This document shows, in pieces, positions 22,980-34,325 of a DNA stretch of 64,000 nt; position 1 is the first letter of the stretch, and each line of letters begins with the position of its first letter. The notes beneath the pieces were generated by a model that had not been told where the DNA came from, made no database searches, and worked only from the letters and a program-made list of their open reading frames with translations. The DNA is taken from positions 107,672,436-107,736,435 of the forward strand of contig NC_056001.1 in assembly GCF_018446385.1 (NCBI RefSeq), written 5' to 3'. The translations under genes were made by a program, and so were the position numbers. The DNA comes from Zingiber officinale (Eukaryota > Streptophyta > Magnoliopsida > Zingiberales > Zingiberaceae).

Positions 22980-23320
22980 CCCAATCGATCCAGATTGAAC
23001 TCAATCGATTGCAAGCTGTTGAATCGATCCATGGATCGATTCAGATTGCTACTGTGCTCGGGATAATATTCTGGATCGATCGGCTGATCGATCCAGACTG
23101 GCCAATCGATCAAGTGATCGATTCCGGAGCTCTCTGTTCGCAGGAGCGATATCCCGATCGATCGAACGATCGATCCCCAAACTCTCTGTTCGCGATAGAA
23201 TGCGACTGGATCGATCGGCTGATCGATCCAGAAGCCTACTGTTCGCGGAACCAGGCTCCCAATCGATCCGCTGATCGATTGAGGGCCCCCAATCGATCCA
23301 CTGATCGATCAGGGTTTCTG
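22980..23320. repeat. GATCGATC palindrome array in element A LTR (left copy)
   Basis: About ten GATCGAT(C/T)-type sites occur in pairs. Two of them form perfect 11-bp arms with a GGCT loop, CTGGATCGATC/GATCGATCCAG at 23072-23097 and 23209-23234. The right LTR has the equivalent array at 39415-39760. Confidence 0.8.
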
Positions 23321-24073
23321 ATTTCGCAGCAAAACTCTGATTTCAGCACTGTTTCGTGCCAAACTCACCTACAAGAGTACTATATTAGCTGAGGACATAC
23401 CAATAACACATAACTGGGATTATGAGCATAAGTACTAACAATCTAAGCAAGTCTTTCACGATTCAAGGCATTAAAATAACTAGAAATGCGGAAAATAACA
23501 CTATATAAAAGCTAAAGCCTTAGTTTGCTAATTCATCCAAGATCTTCATTCCAGGTTCCTTCCACACACATCTTCATCGCATTAACCTCCAGCCTCCGCT
23601 AATCCATCTTTCCTTTACCTTTATCTGCAGTATAAGGAAAGAAGTATTTGTAAGCTTTACGCTTAGTAAGAAACCATCTACCTCACTAAAACATGCATAC
23701 GATGCAATTTATATTTTTAAAACATGCTATTTGAAATATATGCTGAACAAGTAAATGTTGGAACCCCAAGGTGTTTTGATGTGATCAAACAAGCTAAGTT
23801 AGGTCCTGCGTTTGTTTAACCCTTGTGTCTAAGTGTGCAGGAGCTTAGGAACACAGGAAGTCGAGCGGAAGACGCGGCTAGCGAGAAGGACGGCACGGGA
23901 GAGAGCCGACGGGCTCGGTGCGTCTGAGGGACGAGGTGACCGCGGAAGAATACACCGGTGGACGAAAAGAACATGCACGGCGTTCGAGGGTTCCAACATG
24001 CGCGGACGAAGGAAGGCTGCTCGAGGAGAAGGCCGGAACATGGGTTCGGGTGAGCCCTATTCCGGATGGCCGA

Positions 24074-26302
24074 TGTAACGACCCGACTCCTGGGTACTAA
24101 GCTGTGAGCTGGATCGCTACATTAACTACTGTAGCTACTGTGCGAAAACTGGGTAAAATAAAATTTTTACTAAACTATTGTAGTTGCCTCTGTTAACTTT
24201 GTGAGAGTGAGATTCCATATCCAACTACCTTCTAGATATTCATAGCTATGCTGGGGAGGTGAAACTGGAGCTTTGGATCGGTCCGTGGAACGATCCACTG
24301 GCGCCTATGCGAACACTGGCTGGATCGGTCTGCCGACCGATCCAGCTGCTCACTGATCGGTCGGTGAGACCGATCAGTGGCTCACTGATCGGTCGGCCGA
24401 CCGATCAGTGACTGCTGATTTCGTCCCGAACTCTCTGTTCGTGGATGGATCGGTCGGCTGACCGATCCTGGGAGATACAGTAGGCTACTGTATCCACCTG
24501 GATCGGTCGGCTGACCGATCCAGGAAGAGGAATGACACTGGATCGGTCTGCTGACCGATCCAAGTTCTGAAAGTCTGAAACGAAATCAGAGTTTCTGATT
24601 TCCAGCACTGATTCGTGCCAAAAATCGCATACACAAGTTCTAAATACATGAAAAACACTCTAGCATGTAAATACTAACATTCTAAACATGATAAACTAAG
24701 CAAGACATAGTTTACTAAGCTGTAACACCTAGTAACAAGACTAAGTCATAAAACTAGACATGTTAAGTACTAAAACTGAAATAAAAGCGTATAGATCCCC
24801 AAGGATCTTTATTCCAGACCCCTTGCACACACACATCATCGTAGCATCGCCCTCCAGCCTCCGCTAGTCCACTTTTCTTTTACCGGTATCTGCAGTATAA
24901 GAAAAGTAGCATCTGTAAGCTTAAAGCTTAGTAAGAAACCATCTACCTCACTAAATCATGCATACGATGCAAATATGATTTTAAAACATGCTGTTTGAAA
25001 CATACTGAATATGCAAGCATGGCATGGCATGGTATCATACAAAGCATAAACTGGAACTGAAACATGGCATAGCATATAAACTGAACATGCTTTAAACTGA
25101 ACATGGCATACTTATAAACTGAGCATGAAACTGAACTAGTCATGCATATATCTAAATCTGTACATGAACTCAAATCATGTAAACTGAACCTGTACTGAAC
25201 TGAAAGCTAAATTAGTGTTCTCATAACTAGTTTCAAATTTGAAAACTATACATATAATAGATGAAAATACTAAACATGCTGTTGGGCCCTGGCAACTATA
25301 CTTACTGTGCGCGCATCCCTACGAGACCCGGGATTGCAAGTTCCGAATCCAGCAAGGTTACTAGGTTATCTGAACCTATGGACGACTGTGGGAGTCCAGC
25401 CCATGGATATCTGATCCAAGTACAGTGCCAACTGAATAAAAAGTAAAATACTGAATACTGTTTTATTTTACTTTGCTGTTCTAGGTTATCTGAACCTAGA
25501 GGCTACTGTGGGAGCCCACCCAATGGATATCTGATCCATATAACTGTAATAACTAATAATAAACTGAATAAAATATTTCTAATACATTTTACATGCTGTT
25601 AGGACGCCTACTGGTGCATCCTTCTGAACTGGGCATTCTACTGAATGCTTGGTGTGCACTAAAGGCACACCCTAAAACTGAAAACTGTAAAACTACTGAA
25701 CTAACGCCAAAACTAACAAGCGAGAGCAATTATACTGCAGGTGAGGGGTTTCTTACCTCAATCGCAAGGTTCTCTTACGATTCTATCCGTTAGGTTTTCT
25801 GGAAACTGTTCCATTCCACGAACCGCTTACGTCCTCGCGTTCCTCTCGCGGAGAAGAACCGACTTCGTGTTGGTGTTGTCGCCGGAAAGTGAACACACGA
25901 TCCTAGGGAAGGAACCCTAGGTCTCCTTTGCTTTGTTTGCTGCGCCGAGAGAAAGAAACGGGAGAGGGAGAGGAGGCTTCGGTGAGGAGAGAAACTGCCG
26001 AACCCAAAAATAAACCAAATCCCATCTTAAGTTAATATTTATATTAAGTGGGTAACTAGGCCCAACTCTAATATAAATTAAATTGTTTCCCTTTCCTTTC
26101 AGCACGGCCCTGCTGGGTTCACCGGTTACTAAACTTATCCGTAAACCATAGGTCTCGGGTTCGATTCCCGCCTAAGCTATTTTACAGTTCCAATTATTTT
26201 TGCATTTTCCGCTACTCGGAAAATTCCGGAAAAATATCTAAAAATTCCAGAAAAATCATAGAATAATTCTAAAATAAATTCGGGAATTTTTCGGGCTTTA
26301 CA
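24074..26302 (-). mobile_element. Element C: solo LTR of a gypsy family related to element A
   Basis: Starts TGTAACGACCCGACTCC and ends GGGCTTTACA, flanked by GCCGA (24069-24073) and GCTGA (26303-26307), a 5-bp duplication with one later change. The layout follows element A LTRs in the same orientation: palindrome array near the left (24270-24570), the CCTCCAGCCTCCGCTA and TATCTGCAGTATAAG text at about 24852-24902, GGTGAGGGGTTTCTTACCTC at about 25741, and the antisense tRNA-like motif at about 26153-26172. No internal sequence is attached. Confidence 0.85.
24270..24570. repeat. GATCGGTC palindrome array in solo LTR C
   Basis: Pairs such as TGGATCGGTC..GACCGATCCA recur at about 24307-24331, 24346-24376, 24386-24411, 24446-24468, 24500-24522 and 24540-24562. 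They occupy the position of the GATCGATC array in element A LTRs, with each arm altered so that the palindrome is kept. Confidence 0.8.
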
Positions 26303-26524
26303 GCTGAGATCACCCAAGCTAGTGGAGCCGGAACAGAAGACCCGGACTGAGACGAGCTGAACCGAAGCGGAGCGACCGGACGGAAAAAGTCAACCAGAGT
26401 TGACTTTTGGGGTCCGGGGTGCCCGGACCGAAGTTTTTGACCAGATCGAGTCAAACTCGATCTGAACGTTGGGGGATAAAGTTTTATCCCCCAGGGCGCC
26501 CAGAACCCCTTCGGGGCGCCCCGA

Positions 26525-26548
26525 CCAGTGCTATAAATATAGCACTGG
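26525..26548 (+). promoter_or_regulatory. TATA box inside a perfect 24-nt palindrome, element B 5' LTR
   Basis: CCAGTGCTATA-AA-TATAGCACTGG: 11-nt arms pair perfectly and the TATAAATA core lies at the centre. The identical sequence is in the 3' LTR at 32700-32723. Position within the LTR and the GC-rich strings just upstream suggest the U3 promoter. Confidence 0.7.
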
Positions 26549-26858
26549 TTTGCACAGATCATTTAACTCACTTGTAATCAATTCTTTCTGTGCTTTCAGT
26601 TGTGTTTTTTTCATTTGTGCTGTCAACGTTGTAAAGAGGCTTCTCCGCCCAGAGAAGATCATAGTGCGCTTACTTTCCTTGGATTAGCAATCCTCTGATT
26701 GCAAACCAAGTAAATCTCTGGTGTATGATTTCTTTACTTAGTCTCTACTTTTTATTACAAGTGTTTATGATATAGTTGAAATCCGAGAAAAGTTTGAGTT
26801 TTATTTTGTAGGGCAATTCACCCCTCCCCTCTTGCCGGCCTCCAAAGGGACCAACAAG

Positions 26859-26870
26859 TGGTATCAGAGC
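26859..26870 (+). other. Primer-binding site of element B
   Basis: TGGTATCAGAGC, complementary to the 3' end of initiator-Met tRNA, 2 nt after the LTR end. Confidence 0.9.
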
Positions 26871-26913
26871 AAGGCGCCTTAGGAGGACTAACCGCCGATC
26901 GAAGCAACAAGAT

Positions 26914-29900
26914 TGTAACGACCCAATTTTCCTCATTAGGAGTTCTAAAAGTTCTTAAAAATATTTAGAAATACTTTAGAAAAATTCTAGAGATTTTTAG
27001 AGTATTTTTATGCAATTTTTGGAGGTCGTTTGGTATTTTTATCAAAAGAAAGAAGTTGTGACAAAAAAATGTCCAAGCCGAGGCTCGAACCGACAACCCC
27101 TGACCCGAGCAAAACCCGGCTAATCAACTGAGCTAGCAATTGTTACTTGAACAAATAGAGGACGAGATCTATTTAAGTAATAGGAATTAATAACAAAGAA
27201 ATAAAAGGAAGAAAAAGAGGTAACAACCGAGAATTAAACCCGAGGCTTTTGGCTTGGTCAAAATCCAGCCAACCAACTGTTCCGCGGATATTTCGCGAAA
27301 GAATTGGCAACGAAATATCCTTAAGTTAACAGAAATACCAGAGTTATAAAAGGAACTTAGGGCTTGAGAATTTCCCGAGCCCTAATTTCTCCCGAATCCC
27401 TTCTTCTCTTCTCACAGGTGTGCGGCGTCGGCGACTTCTCTCGGGCGGAAAGCGAAGCCGAGTTAGGGCTTCTCTCCGGCGGCCGGCGGAGGGAGATTTC
27501 TGAGAGCTCTTCACACCGCCGAGCTTCCCTCGATGAGGAGAAGTCGGGAGCACGAGGAGGAGCCGCGATTTCGAGTACTCTGATCAGAGCACCGAAACCC
27601 TAGAAGTTCTTTCCGGCTGTGAGTTCGGGAACAGCAAGGTAAGTTGCTTCTCACCTGCTGTAAGGGTAGTTTCGAGCTTCGATTTCTTCTCCTTTCCTTG
27701 CGTTCGGCAGTAGTATGCTTAAAGAAATGTTGCTAGGAGTTTAAGAGATTTGCTTTCTCCTTTTTGATTCGGCAGTATCATGTTTAAAGAATTGGAAGCT
27801 TGAAGGGATTTAGGCTTGTTCCTTGTTAAGATATTCTGGTTTTAATGAAAGGGGCATGTTTCAATTATAGAAGTGTTTTAGTTTAGTCTATGTAGCCTTG
27901 TATTGTTTCGGATTTAAGTCAAGAATGATCCAATCCGGAAATAGTGGTGGTGTTTGGAATTGATGAAATTTTCGGGTTCTGTTCAATGTTGCTCTGATTT
28001 TTAATCTAGCTGTGGATTTCCAAGGTTTATTCAAAAGATTTTGATGTGTTACATGGTGATTTTCTGGATCGTCGTGTACTTTTGAGTTCTTTAAAGGTAT
28101 TGATACGGGATTCATTTAGGTTGCTTTGCTGCTAGAAGAATAGGCAAGTATGGACTATAGGTGTTATGAATCGATTATCCTCGACAGTAGATATATATTG
28201 TGTGCTCAATGCTAGGAACAGAACTAGAGTAACATGGAGGATAGTATGCATTACCTATGGAAAAAAAAACTATGCTAAATGCTATGAACTGAGCTAGAGT
28301 TGATTATGATGCCTTAGCGGCTGTTCAAATCAATTTTGTGAGTTCTGTGGGGAATTTTTTTTTGGTTAGTTCGTGTCTTTATGTGAAGAATGCTATGATT
28401 GGAGTTTTCATCTTTTGTCCAGCAACTATGTTGTTAAGTGTTAAATGCTATACTAGAGAATCTATCTTCCCTGTCTAGTATAAGTGTTAGTATGTAGCAA
28501 CCAATGATAAGTGATAATATGTAGCAACCGGTAATAAGTGTTTGGTTAGATTTCAGTGGCTTGTTTAAAATAGAATTTTATTAAGCATTAGTGTGCAGAT
28601 TTTTAAGCTTAGAATGCAGATTTTTATTAAGCTTATATGCAGATTTTTTTGTTAAGCTAGTATGCAGATTTCTGTTAAACATTAGTGCAGATTTTTGATA
28701 AGTATTATATGTGCAGATTTCTTTTGTATTCTATGCATGATTATGTGTTACATAGTTAGTTCCATTCATAGATGCATAAGAAAGATAAAGAAAAGTATAA
28801 GAAAGATAAAGAAAAGAAAGAAAAGGCCGAGGCCTTAAGTAGATCCCAAAGTCAAGACTTTAGGGATTTTTGGCACACAAGGTGTCTATTAAAATGCCAA
28901 GGCATTTAAAGAAGAAGTAATTAAGATTATAAGTATTTTACTTTTAAGAAGAGGCTAGTACCCGACTTCCGAGGTTGTCGTTAAACAAATCCAGGTGTCC
29001 AATTCCGAGGTCTTGGCCCTGGTAGACCGAGGTCTGCTCTTTTAGGATTGGTGGCTTGCTCAAAAGTAAAAGCATAGTATGCCTGGGCCCAAGAAGAAGT
29101 TGATTATTATTTTGAAGTATTATAAGTATAAGTTTTTGAACAAGTAAAACGAGTTTTACATAAACATAAAGTATCAGAGATTAAGTTTAGAACAAATGAA
29201 ATAAGTTTCATATAGTTCTAAAAAATCAGTAAATTTAGTTCTTTATTCTACCATGTTTATCTAGTAGATGAGTAGTTTTCATGTTTACCTATTAGATGAG
29301 CAGCATGATTAACTATTAGAATTACATGAGTAGATTCCTTAGCTTTTCTTTGCTATTAGTTTGACATGAGCAGTTATGTTTATGCTTTATTTCTTTTTAG
29401 AGCATATAGTTTCTAGTTCTTTTCGTATACATGCACATTCGTGATTTTGTGAGTTAGATAGCGCTTACTAAGCAAATTTTGCTTATAGACTACACTTCCT
29501 CTTACTGCAGATACAGGAAAGGAAAAGATATAGAAAGGAAGGCGACAAGGAGGTGTTCGAAGGATGTGTGATGCCAGGACTATGGAAGCCTTGGGACTAG
29601 GAAAGAAGTTTTAATTTTAGTTTCTGCATTTTAGTTATTGTAAACATTTGAGTTGTATTTTAAGTTCATGTCATTTGAGATTATTCTGTTTAGATTGCAT
29701 GTAGGATGAGTTCAGTTTAGTAAGTAGATAATCGTGTGTTTGATACTTATTTAACTGCGTGGTTGATTGATATGTGTTCCAGCCGCTTGTGGCTGAGTAT
29801 ATATTGCATGTATTGTTGAATATGGTCACCGGTACAGGGGAGATTCTGCCGAAATTTTTCGGTAGGGTTTTCATGTGATTTTTAATCATACCGGTTAAGT

Positions 29901-29965
29901 AGAGTTAGTAGTTAAGTAACGGTCATCCTTAGAGAGTAGTAGTAGTAAGAAGGGTGGTCGTTACA
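26914..29965 (+). mobile_element. Element D: long solo LTR inserted in the gag start codon of element B
   Basis: Starts TGTAACGACC and ends GGTCGTTACA, a perfect 10-bp inverted end, flanked by AAGAT at 26909-26913 and 29966-29970. Opposite in orientation to A and C, as shown by 'CTTACTGCAGATACAGGAAAGG' near 29503 running on the plus strand. At 3052 bp it is longer than A or C LTRs. Features: two antisense tRNA-like motifs (27068-27145 and 27225-27290), a TATA-like TTATAAAAGG at 27344, and a GC-rich block to about 27600. No gag or pol within; read as solo LTR. Confidence 0.85.
27068..27145 (-). other. tRNA-like motif (A and B box) antisense in LTR D
   Basis: On the minus strand: TAGCTCAGTTGATTAG resembles a pol III A box and GGTTCGAGCC a B box, about 50 nt apart. 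The T-stem does not pair properly and there is no convincing acceptor stem, so this is not a tRNA gene. A weaker copy is at 27225-27290. Confidence 0.5.
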
Positions 29966-29968
29966 AAG

Positions 29969-31416
29969 ATGGCCGGACCAAGCATCGTTCCACCAAAATT
30001 CGAGGGGAACTTCGCAGACTGGAAGCGTCGTATGGAGGTATTCCTAAGAACTGATTTCGAAATTCGGTTAATAATGAAGTATGGTTTTTTAGCTCCGACG
30101 AATCAAGATGGAAAAGAAAAAGAAGAGAGCAATTGGACAAAGAAGGAGCAGAGTGAATCTGTAGCAAATAGCCGTGCGGAATATCACCTGCTGAGTGTGT
30201 TACCACCTCAAGAGGTCAACCGCATCTGAAGCTATGCATCTGCTAAAGAACTCTGGGAGAAGTTCCTGGAACTCCATGAATGCACGTCTGAAGCGAAGCT
30301 CGCTAGAAGAGACATCCTCCGGAACAAGTTGATGAACATTCGTCTGGAAAAAGGTGAGAAGGTAGCCAATCTACACGCAAAGGTAAAAGAACTGATTACT
30401 GATCTCGAGAACCTCGGAGAAACGGTAACAAATCGGGACAGCATATGCTACGCACTCAACGCGTTTCCAAGAACTCCGGAGTGGACGTCAATCATCGACG
30501 CCTACTACATCTCAAAGGACCTGGAGGTAAGTACATTAGAGGAATGTTTTTCTACCCTTGAATTACACGAAACTAGATGTGTAGAGATATCAAAGGACAC
30601 AACCCAGACTATGGCGCTGAACGCAACCAACAAGGATGAACCCGAGTCAAACTCCGAAGACGATCAAGAAGCGTACATGGTAAGAAACTTTAAAAAGTTT
30701 TTTAGATCTAATAAATTTAAAATGCAGAATAAAAAGAATAAAAAAGGTAGAAGAATGGTACGGTGCTACCAGTGTCAGAAGGAGGGACACCTAAGGGAAG
30801 ACTGCCCAGAACTCAAGAAGGTCAAAATGAAGACACCCAAGAAACACAACCTAAAAGCAACTTGGGACGACACTTCTTCATCCGAATTAGAAGCTCAAGA
30901 ATATGCCGGGATAGCACTGATGGCAAGCTACGAAGGACAAAGTACATCAGAACCCAGCATCGATGAAGGGGGAGCGACCTCAGATGGAAGTAGCGAAGCA
31001 GGGGGAGATTCAGGCTTCAAGTCTGATATGGTAAGTGAGGTATGTCTCTTCCCCCTGATGAACTTTACTTTGAAATCAAAGCTATGACTAAATCCATGTA
31101 TAAATTAGAAAATAAAAATGCCAAATTAGAAAATGAAATTTTAGAAACAAAGAGAATTTTGGCAAAATCATGTCTTATAGAGGATTTTGAAAAATTGAAA
31201 ATTGAAAATGAAAAACTAAAAGAAGAAATAGAAAGATTGAAAAAATCTAATGGTTCAAATATTTCTACTTTTAGAAATTATAGAGGTTTAAATTGGTATT
31301 ATAGATTTCATCAAAGTCAAATTAAAAATATATCAAAAATCTATATACCTAGGAAATACTTGGTTAATCCTGTAGGTAGGAACCTCTACTGGGTTCCAAA
31401 AACCTGTTTAATTTAA
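29969..31416 (+). pseudogene. gag of element B (UBN2-type with zinc knuckle and coiled coil)
   Basis: Starts MAGPSIVPPKFEGNF at 29969. Order: DUF4219-type N-terminus (WKRRMEVFL), UBN2-type core (KELWEKFLELHE, MNIRLEKGEKVANL, RDSICYALNAFPRTPEW), a basic stretch, one CCHC zinc knuckle (CYQCQKEGHLREDC near 30764), an acidic serine-rich stretch, then a coiled coil (KLENKNAKLENEI, KLKIENEKLKEEIERLKK) in another frame from 31042. Damage: a TGA at 30227-30229 and a one-base frameshift near 31042. Apart from these it reads cleanly, so inactivation is recent. The start codon survived the insertion of LTR D because the duplicated AAGAT is followed by G. Confidence 0.85.
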
Positions 31417-32168
31417 AATTAAAGTCAGACTTAGCATTTTCACCAAGGAAATTAAACAACTAATTTCTTTATGAGACTTTGTCTAAGGAAGTGGTTGTTG
31501 CTCCAATAACCAAGAAGGCCTAGTGCCTCGCCACGACCTGGAAGCCAAGTATCAAAATGAAAAGTTTAATTGACTAACTGAAAAAGCATTAATTTTAATT
31601 ACTTAATGCTTTAAAAGAGTTATTTATTTGTGTTAGAAAATATTAAAAAAAAAATTCTTAGAAATTTTTTTTATCTTAGAAATTTTTATAAAAATTGACT
31701 TAGAATTTTTTTTTATGAAAGTTATCTTAGATTTTTTTTTATGATAATATTGCCTTATAATTTTTCTTAAAATTGACTTAGAATTGTTTCTTATGAATAT
31801 TAACTTAGATTTTTTTTAGAAAAGTTTTTTTTGGGAATGTTAAGATAAGTTTCAAACTTAAATTTTTTTAACACTTATGACTGTTTTTATCTGAAAAATG
31901 TTTTACTTAAATTTTTCTCGAAAGAAAAATTCTGAAGAGTGTCTAGACTTAGACATTTTTTACACTCAAAGTTTTGTTTGAATTTACCTTAGACTTGTTT
32001 ATAACCCCAATTTTTATGTGATCAAAGGGGGAGAAGTATGTTAAGTCTAGGGGGAGGTAATATAATTTTTCATTTGAAAATATTTGGACTTATTTGAATA
32101 TAAATTGTTTTTATTGCATGTGTTTACCCTAACTTAACTTGGGTTGCTCACATCAAAAAGGGGGAGAT
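31417..32168 (+). other. AT-rich tail and polypurine tract of element B
   Basis: Non-coding. 31478-31540 contains a 'GTGGTTGTTGCTCCAATAACC AAGAAGGCC'-type block also present in the LTR at 57160-57225, so the two families share this motif. The polypurine tract AAAAAGGGGGAGAT lies directly before the 3' LTR (32155-32168). Confidence 0.7.
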
Positions 32169-33031
32169 TGTTGGAACCCCAAGATGTTTTGATGTGATCA
32201 AACAAGCTAAGTTAGGTCCTGCGTTTGTTTAACCCTTGTGTCTAAGTGTGCAGGAGCTTAGGAACACAGGAAGTCGAGCGGAAGACGCGGCTAGCGAGAA
32301 GGACGGCACAGGAGAGAGCCGATGGGCTCGGTGCGTCTGAGGGACGAGGTGACCGCGGAAGAGTACACCGGTGGACGAGAAGAACATGCGCGACGTTCGA
32401 GGGACGAGAAACCGGGAAGGAAAGCTGCTCGAGGAGAAGGTCGGAACATGGGTTCGGGTGAGCTCTATTTCGGATGGCCGAGATCACCCAAGCTAGTGGC
32501 GCCGGAACAGAAGACCCGGACCGAAACGAGTTGAACCGAAGCGGAGCGACCAGACGGAAAAAGTCAACCAGAGTTGACTTTTGGGGTCCGGGGCGCCCGG
32601 ACCGAAGTTTTTGACCAGATTGAGTCAAACTCGATCTGAACGTTGGGGGATAAAGTTTTATCCCCCCAGGGCGCCCAGAACCCCTTCGGGGTGCCCCGAC
32701 CAGTGCTATAAATATAGCACTGGTTTGCACAGATCATTTAACTCACTTGTAATCAATTCTTTCTGTGCTTTCAGTTGTGTTTTTTTCATTTGTGCTGTCA
32801 ACGTTGTAAAGAGGCTTCTCCGCCCAGAGGAGATCATAGTGCGCTTACTTTCCTTGGATTAGCAATCCTCTGATTGCAAACCAAGTAAATCTCTGGTGTA
32901 TGATTTCTTTACTTAGTCTCTACTTTTCATTACAAGTGTTTATGATATAGTTGAAATCCGAGAAAGGTTCGAGTTTTATTTTGTAGGGCAATTCACCCCT
33001 CCCCTCTTGCCGGCCTCCAAAGGGACCAACA
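32169..33031 (+). repeat. 3' LTR of element B
   Basis: An intact 863-bp LTR, TGTTGGAACC..GACCAACA. GC-rich strings GGGGCGCCCGGACC (about 32589) and CAGGGCGCCCAG (about 32666) precede the palindromic TATA at 32700-32723. The T-rich stretch that follows would hold the transcript start and R region. Confidence 0.9.
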
Positions 33032-34325
33032 GTAAAAGCATGGCATGGCATACAAACAAACTAGTCATGGCAACAAGTGCTAACATAAACTATCATATTG
33101 TATCAATAGGAACTAAACTGATACAAAAACTGAGCTGAGCTAATTCCAACTAATGCTAAAGCTGTACTGAAATCACATATCTATTTGTGAAGTTTTGAAA
33201 ACTATTTTCATAAATAGGTTAAAATAATAATCATGCTGCTGTTTGAGCCCGGCAACTGTACTTGCTATGCGCGCATCCCTAACTAGACCCGGGTTTGCAA
33301 GTCCCGAATTTAGTAGGGTTTACTAGGTTATCTAAACCTAGGGACGACTGTGGGAGCCCAACCCAATGGATATCTGATCCAGTACAGTGCCATTGCTAAA
33401 ATAAAATACTAGTTATAGCTAAATTTTCTTATCTTGCTATTTCTAGGTTATCTGAACCTAGAGCTAGGTTATCTGAACCTAGAGGCGACTGTGGGAGCCC
33501 ACCCATTGGACCGTAGTCCCATATAAGCTGTACTAAAGCTGCATATACTAAATAAATGCTTCTATCGCATTTAGCTAACTATTAAAATGCCTAAGTCGCA
33601 TTTTAATGGTGCAGAACATTCTATCGGGCACTTGGCGTGCGCTGTTGCACCCCCTATGTGCCACAAATCCATATACTACTAAACTAAAACATGAAATCAC
33701 ACGAGAACTACTTATACTACAGGTGAGGGGTTTCTTACCTCCTGCTCGAAGTTTCTTACAAAACTAAACGCTAGGTTTCCGGTGAAGAAGATCCCTTCGG
33801 CGATCTCCTTGCGTCTACGTGTTCCTCTCGTGGAGAGGAGCGTCCTCGTGTTGGAGTTGTTGCCGGAAGGAGCCCTTATGACCCTAGGAATGAAACCCTA
33901 GCCTTTCCTTGGCTTTGGCGTGAAGAGAGGGTGCGGGAGAGAGAGGGGTTCGGCGGTGAGGGTTTGAGGAGAAAGAATCCCGATCAAAATAATAACTCCT
34001 CACTTAAAATCCCTATTTATATTAAGTGGGTAATTCGGCCCAACTCAAATATAAATATAATTGTTCCCCTTTCCTTTCAGCACGGCCCTGCTGGGTTCAC
34101 TTGGTTACTAAAGCTATCTAAAGGTTATCGGACCCGATAGGTCCCGGGTTCGATTCCCGCTTAAGCTATTTTACGTTTCTATTTCTTTTTACTACTTCCG
34201 CTACTCTAAAAATTCCATAAAAATATCCTAAAATTCCAGAAAAATCATAGAATATTTCTAAAATAATTTTGAGAATTTTTGGGCATTACAATCCCTCATA
34301 CCTTATAAAAAGTTCGTCCTCGAAC

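Larger units (their letters stand above)
23756..26856 (+). repeat. 5' LTR of element B, interrupted by solo LTR C
   Basis: Halves 23756-24073 and 26308-26856 correspond to the intact 3' LTR at 32169-33031. After subtracting the 2229-bp insert and its duplication the length is about 867 bp, matching the other LTR. Confidence 0.9.
23756..33031 (+). mobile_element. Element B: gag-only copia-type retrotransposon, nested in element A
   Basis: Flanked by GTAAA at 23751-23755 and 33032-33036. LTRs of about 865 bp begin TGTTGGAACCCCAAG and end GGGACCAACA. After the 5' LTR comes a primer site, then gag, then an AT-rich tail and a purine tract before the 3' LTR. Removing the two nested solo LTRs leaves an internal region of only about 2.25 kb with gag but no protease, integrase, RT or RNase H. 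This fits the TR-GAG type, which must borrow enzymes from autonomous copia elements. Confidence 0.85.
22731..34290 (-). repeat. 3' LTR of element A, interrupted by element B
   Basis: The LTR halves 22731-23755 and 33037-34290 join across element B; the right LTR copy reads straight through this point (GAACAGGTAAAAGCATGGC near 40186), an empty-site control. Features shared with the right LTR are the GATCGATC palindrome array (22980-23320) and a B-box-like GGGTTCGATTCCCGC at 34146-34160. Confidence 0.9.

Noticed and set aside
23009-23392. 127-codon open frame, with a nearly identical frame at 39443-39826
   Set aside because: It lies in both LTRs of element A and runs through the GATCGATC palindromes, which give repeated Asp-Arg-Ser/Ile-Asp text. 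It is present twice because the LTR is, not because it is a gene.
27364-27603. 79-codon Ser/Arg/Glu-rich frame in solo LTR D
   Set aside because: GC-rich LTR leader text; similar positions in A and C LTRs are not open, and no domain is recognised.
34140-34165. Possible tRNA gene (GGTTCGATTCC box)
   Set aside because: Only the B box is convincing; no acceptor or anticodon stem can be paired. Treated as a motif in the LTR.
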